A DNA stretch of 64,000 nt from Stratiolaelaps scimitus (taxonomy: Eukaryota > Arthropoda > Arachnida > Mesostigmata > Laelapidae), in NCBI GenBank assembly GCA_019614645.1, contig JABWDB010000017.1, forward strand, positions 2,616,501 to 2,680,500. Direction: 5' to 3'. Numbering within the stretch: position 1 is the stretch's first letter; the number at the start of each line of letters is the position of its first letter. The notes beneath the pieces were generated by a model. The model did not search any database, had not been told where the DNA came from, and saw only the letters and a list, made by a program, of their open reading frames with translations. Of this stretch, positions 59,140 through 64,000 are shown piece by piece. A program made the position numbers and the translations under genes.

Positions 59140-59475
59140 TTAAGCAGAATAACCGCCATCCACTTTCTTCACCAGATACTGCCGACGGCTACTGGTTAAC
59201 GACTTTCGGTGGTGCTGCTGCCGACGGCCGTTTTGCGTTTTTTCGCCGTCGTTATTAAGCCATTGTTTTTCTCGGACACCTAAACGAATTTTCAGTGAGT
59301 TGTGCCACTGCGAAAACCGTTCACTGTGACCTACTGCCTCCCTGTCTGTTTGTGTGCATTTATGTTCTTCTATGATTCTGGCTCGGACACACAGTTCAGC
59401 ACTGCGTTGCTGCCCTGCAACACAACAGACTGCGCAGAGCGTGACAATGAGTGATGCTCTAAACGGCAAAATCAT
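59140..59475 (-). CDS. 111-residue open frame with signal peptide, possible secreted protein
   Basis: On the minus strand, ATG at 59475 begins MILPFRASLIVTLCAVCCVA, a basic residue then a hydrophobic core with small residues after it: a good eukaryotic signal peptide with likely cleavage near residue 20-22. The mature part has Cys in SAELC and HKC, then a basic, polar region with dibasic or Arg-rich sites (GRRQQHHRK, SSRRQYLVKK), ending DGGYSA before TAA. Such a layout fits a small secreted protein or peptide precursor, but no neuropeptide or defensin pattern is recognisable. RNY is about 27%, near chance. The frame is also open upstream of this ATG; this start is chosen because it puts the hydrophobic core at residues 3-20. 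Confidence 0.3.
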   Translation of the reverse strand: MILPFRASLIVTLCAVCCVAGQQRSAELCVRARIIEEHKCTQTDREAVGHSERFSQWHNSLKIRLGVREKQWLNNDGEKTQNGRRQQHHRKSLTSSRRQYLVKKVDGGYSA

Positions 59476-60819
59476 AGCTACATACGATTCTCGTTCGTCT
59501 TCATGAAAAGCAAAGATTTTCTTCTTTTTCTCCCTCGCTTTCATCTTTGCGACGTGTTCTAGTGCATCGAAGCACCGTGCCACCACCACCACTGCCAATT
59601 GACGAATTATATCTAAACCTATTTTACACATGCACAAAACATGCAAGATCAGCACGGGTTCGCCACCATCTTGAGCTATTACAGCATGCCTGCTGTTTGA
59701 AAGCGAGCGATCATTCAAACGCGTCACTCCCGCTATAACGATCGGCCATAATGGCGATCATCATATCTGACCATTATCTCCCAGACTGTTCCTTTGGTTC
59801 GGGCTTTCGTTTTCGTTTAGGGAAGGAAACGCCAACGAATCAGCACGTCACACAGCGATATCGTATGTGACTCCATTATGGCACCTGGCTAGATGATTAA
59901 GCAAGAACGCCGGCCTGCCCTTGGCTTCACTTGTCCGTTCAAACAGAAGGAAATATAATATGATATAACGATATCGTCCCGGTGAGCACCAGGCTTGTAC
60001 TGGAGGCGATGACGGCAATGGTAATAACTACTAATGTTTTTTTTTTCTGTTTCGAAAGGAAAATGCCTGATATAAAACTGATGACGATTGTTGTCGTGGG
60101 ACAGAGGATTGTTTGAATTGTAAACATGCCTTATGTGTTGGTTTTCTTTTTTTTTTTGATAAATAATAACAAACGTGTGTTGAATGTATGTCTATCACTT
60201 GTAGATAACTTTTAATGGGACTGTTAGAATGTGTCGAACGGCATGAATCTAGACCAATAAATGTTCGTTAGCTGGGCCTTGATTATGCTGGCTTGTGGAT
60301 CAGCGAATTTGAAATAATTGAGCAACATTTATTATAGATGGATAAAGGCCCATAACCAGGTAGGACGTCGTTCTTATAACAAGTGATGATCTCCTTTACG
60401 AAAAGCAACTTGTGCTAAGTATAATGTTAATTTCGTTTAAGACAAATCAATATCAACAACGAAGTGGTTCATAGATCTGTCTGGGCAGGAACGCAACAAT
60501 TATTGTGTTATATAACGACCGCCGCCACCATCTCACACGGCCAATGGCAAATGGTTCTGCTGCCAAAAACATGAATCACTCACCAAAATCATATTAGACA
60601 TTACGTCACGTGCATGTGTGCCTATGAAATACGAACGATGATGGTGAGCACGCGACTCAAGCCGGCCACAACACATATTTTACTCTATCAATGTTCCAGC
60701 AAGCACATGCCTTGATCGCTTGCCTGCAAATGCAACGTATTGTATAGGGTAAAATTGCGGCTGGCCCTTCGTTTACTGTATAGTCCACTTCTCACTGTTA
60801 CATGTAAGAGAACTTAAGC
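59476..60819. other. Non-genic stretch
   Basis: No supported gene. It is AT-rich with T runs at 60036-60046 and 60147-60158 and no long frame with other support. Confidence 0.5.
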
Positions 60820-60870
60820 ATTGTACAATTGCCGTTCCTTTAATAAACCAATAAAGCTTTACCTTTACCT
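60820..60870 (+). mobile_element. 3' end of a non-LTR retroelement or SINE family, copy 2
   Basis: This stretch has TTGTACAATTGCCGTTCC, TTTAATAAACCAATAAAGC and a CTTTAC-type tail (CTTTACCTTTACCTTACC). It is related to 2408-2450. The AATAAA-like motif just before the tail fits the end of a polymerase II transcript, hence a LINE end more than a SINE. Sequence upstream (about 60740-60819) has no recognisable reverse transcriptase. Confidence 0.5.
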
Positions 60871-63800
60871 TACCGTAGATGACGGAGCAAAAGAGGTCGA
60901 ACCCCTTTGTATTCGTCAAGGTCAACAATATCGCCACAAGATTGACCCCCTGAGGTGACTCTGGCGACTGGCGCGAGGGTTAGTACGTTGATCATGCCGT
61001 GAGCAGATTCAGGATTCAATGGGAATTTTGGCAGAGAGAACGCCGTGCCACCAGAATTCCGCCCCATTGATATTCGCTCGTACGACAAATATTTATAGGG
61101 CCAGTCTGTACATGGAACCATTGTAGCAACAATGCTTCATAGACTCGGAGAGTCCAGGTCAGCCCACAGGCTCGCATGGGGATTACTTATTCACAATACC
61201 GTAGCATTGTCGATCGTCGATTGCCGCCTTCGGCTGAGGTTATTTCTAGCTGGCTTTGCTGTATCATTGAATACTGCTGTGTCGAGTAACCCTACGAACG
61301 TGAATCCCAAAGCAAAGGGGGCGAGACATCGTTAGTGCTGCAATTCCCTGTGTGCCTCTGCCGCTCTAATGTTACGAAATAGTAGAATGGTAAGCATTCG
61401 ACGAGCGACGTCTGCAGTCAGCGGACGGCTTAAGCTGTGGGTGTTCTCTCATGATGAAGTAGGGCATGGCCGGCTATTCAGAAACGGCCCAGAGATAGAT
61501 TTGCAATATATCCGCTAGAAGACTCGAGATAAGTTTGCTTGATTGCGGAAAATCTGACGAACTCTATATCCGTTAGAGATAACTGCACTGGAACTAGCTC
61601 TCTATAAACCGTTCGTTGACAACGAAGGACGGCCGATATTATGAATCTTCGGCCGATTCGGATGAACAGGCCGGATTTAAGAAAATTTATTAATTTCTAG
61701 TTTTGTGTTCTCGAAAGTAACCTGCAGCGAGTGACATCTTACAATGGCAACTCATGCCATTTTATTTACGTTGCCTTTGAATTAGCTACGCTGACTCTTG
61801 TGCGGCAGGCGAGTTTCTAGTATTCAGTAGAAGCAACAGTAATCGTTTGTGATCAAAATGTCAAATCTCCCAGCTAGTAGTAGTTAGGTTGATGACGTAA
61901 TGATCCTGCATACAGGAAGATCACGGCAAAACCTAATATCGGCCTGAATACGAACATCATTTCTACAATGCTATATCACAGTTTCCGAGCAGAATAAACA
62001 GGCTATATTTAGCTAGCTATCGAGGCGTCGTCGATTAACGGACTGCTCGACTGTGACTACCTACTTATATTGTATATAGCTACCAAAATGTCAATGTAAA
62101 ACGAAGTTCATATTGTCGCTTCTAATTCGAACCTTGCCTTACGACGACACGAAATGTCCCGACGAGTCGAATGCATGCCAGCTAGATAGCGTACAGGCAA
62201 GCAATTATCCTTGTACAGCACGCAAAGCAGATAGACTCTGTTTTCGCTTGTTTAGTATAGGGGCCGAGGGGTCGAGAATAGCATCTCTTTTCTCTCAATT
62301 AACAACGATGGTCGAAGAGATCCGCTGCTAGATAATCCAAGGCCAAGCAAAGCGGCCTAATCTAGAGACACAATAAGACACTCGGGCACAACCGCCTCGA
62401 CTTGGACCTATCGCAGGTCCAGCAGAGCACACGTTATCGCATCGGCGACAAACGAGGCAAGCACACGAGATACAGAGCAGCAAACTACGAATTAGTTATA
62501 TTATTAGATTATAATGTAGCCTAAAGTAAATTTTCCTGGCAGACTCTCAGCCAACATTGAGCCTTGACGGTACAACTGCTTTCGGCATTGCTTCATAATA
62601 CGGACCCCTTTTAAATACAAATTTACTTTGGGTGCTACATTATGATATGTATTGAACCTCGAGTCCCGTCCGACATTGTCCAATGTGCAAGCGTTGAATT
62701 TCTTTGGAGAAAATCTCATTAGCTCGCCTGCTCGCTCTCCGTAAAATTACGCCTCTGACAAACGAACCATCCCGAGTCATGCTCTGAATGGGCGACTTTT
62801 TTGTCGCTGACGATAGGGCTGATTTTCTATTCTTATCTGTTGTATCGTTGTTGACTCTCTGGCAGCTCTCTCACGCTCTCGGGTCTTGGTCATCCACCCA
62901 CGGCTATTAAGTAACCCTACAACCGCTATGGCTGCAACCGCCACCACCGCTGGTACCACTACTCGAGCGAACGCCGCCTACAACTGTATGGTATGTCGGC
63001 TGTTAGCCTGCGTTATACTGGGCGGCGAACAAAACCACTAACTGGCTGACCACGAACCGTCAAATAGAGAACAACGCGTCGAGGGTGGTAGTAATGGTAA
63101 TGCCGTATTGCTCGCACTACTGTCTCTGTCTTTCTGCCTCTTCCCTTTGTCTCTCTGTGTCGCCCTCGCCTCAACACCCGCTGCTTAGTTGCCCTGGCTC
63201 AGAGCGAAGAGTTCAACGCAGAGCTGAGCGCCTTCCCGGCTCTGCTGACACGCTACTAACGGGCGGGCAACCGGCCGAGACTCTAGGGCCTCCTAAGACA
63301 AAAGACCCAAGCGCGCAATAGACCTACAAAATGAGGGCCCTAGACCCTGAGTAGTGGTAGTAGTACTATAATAGTAGGCTCGCTGGTTCTGCTCTGCTCC
63401 CTCTTCCCTACGCGATGCTTTCCTCCTCTTCATCTTTGACTCTGCTGTAGGCTCCGCCAGTTCGACGGGGAAAACAGTAGACGGGTCCAACTTGGCCCTC
63501 CAGTGAGAGGCCGTTGTTCTCATCTGGCCTTTCAGAGTTTCTCGTATACTTTCCCTCTGTCTCTCTCTCTCGCTCTCTGACACAGGCAATAGACTTGCCC
63601 AGCGCCTCAACTGCCGGTGCTGTCCAACTCTGAGCGTCAGCCCGTTCCCGGTGGGCTCGTCCTCGGGACAAATAGTCGACAGAAGCGGCGTACTGTCGCA
63701 CCCCGAAAGAAGTCTGCCTGCCTAGTCCCGTCGACGGCGTCATTGGGGGCTGGCTAGGGCCTTCCGACGCTGGAGGATCGGAACCTCACCAGCCATCATC

Positions 63801-64000
63801 ACATTCTTCGACGGAATGTAACAGGCGTAGAGACAGATAGAGAGAGAGAGAGATAGACAGATGAACGGATGACCCAGGCCGAACTCACCCCGAGCCAAGG
63901 TCAGAAATCAAAGCACACCGACGGGACCTTCATGCGGGAGCAGCACCGCCGCCGACTGAGAGGAATAACGCAAAAGGTAGCTGTAATAGTAAGTCGTGGG
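60871..64000. other. Non-genic stretch to the right edge
   Basis: No supported gene. Frames near 63085-63743 are GC-rich and open on both strands, with Arg/Glu runs from a (CT)n/(GA)n tract (63557-63579). (GA)n is at 63839-63853. A GTAAGT at 63989 near the right edge could be a donor, but the sequence before it shows no clear exon. Confidence 0.45.

Overview
The window reads as nuclear DNA of an animal, most likely an arthropod (a mite or other chelicerate would fit, but nothing here fixes the species). The reasons are the lack of operons or dense genes, the many (TA)n, (GA)n, (CT)n, (CA)n, (CAA)n and (CAG)n microsatellites, CpG dinucleotides that are not depleted, splice-site-like motifs, a mariner-family transposon fossil, and a fragment of an animal retroelement with a restriction-like endonuclease. 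No tRNA, rRNA, CRISPR array or bacterial-type gene was found.

The sequence is mostly non-coding. Open frames are a weak guide: with about one stop per 21 codons, frames of 150 to 200 codons are expected several times by chance in 64 kb. I therefore listed frames only when something else supported them: a good acceptor or donor site in phase, a signal peptide, a hand count of RNY codons (purine-any-pyrimidine, about 25% by chance) well above expectation, or protein-like composition. None of these candidate genes matched a family I know. All are low to moderate confidence.

Secure features: (1) a 5'-truncated copy of the C-terminal endonuclease domain of a retroelement on the minus strand at 8389-8811, bounded by G/C homopolymers; (2) a 195-bp perfect direct duplication (8811-9005 and 9328-9522) whose left edge coincides with the end of that fragment; (3) a decayed mariner transposase at about 24492-25340 whose second and third catalytic aspartates read as asparagine; (4) two related 3' ends of one retroelement family at 2408-2450 and 60820-60870; (5) nested perfect palindromes at 20354-20443.

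Best coding candidates, left to right: an open frame running in from the left edge (3-194); a 154-codon frame with an N-terminal hydrophobic segment and about 38% RNY codons (13638-14102); a disordered, acidic N-terminus-like exon (18293); a Thr-rich exon (25600-25999); a 65-codon frame with about 38% RNY (28555-28752); a block open on both strands (36030-36276); a 115-codon frame behind a textbook acceptor with about 38% RNY (37007-37354); an exon at 40691-40856; a phase-compatible three-exon model with a poly(A) signal (47934-49070); a minus-strand exon (53629-53816); and a minus-strand frame with a clear signal peptide (59140-59475).

The remaining sequence is probably intergenic or intronic. 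If several of the exon candidates are real, they could belong to one or more long genes with large introns, but I cannot join them across the window. I saw no convincing new gene system. The most unusual items are the endonuclease fragment with its coincident duplication and the palindrome cluster.
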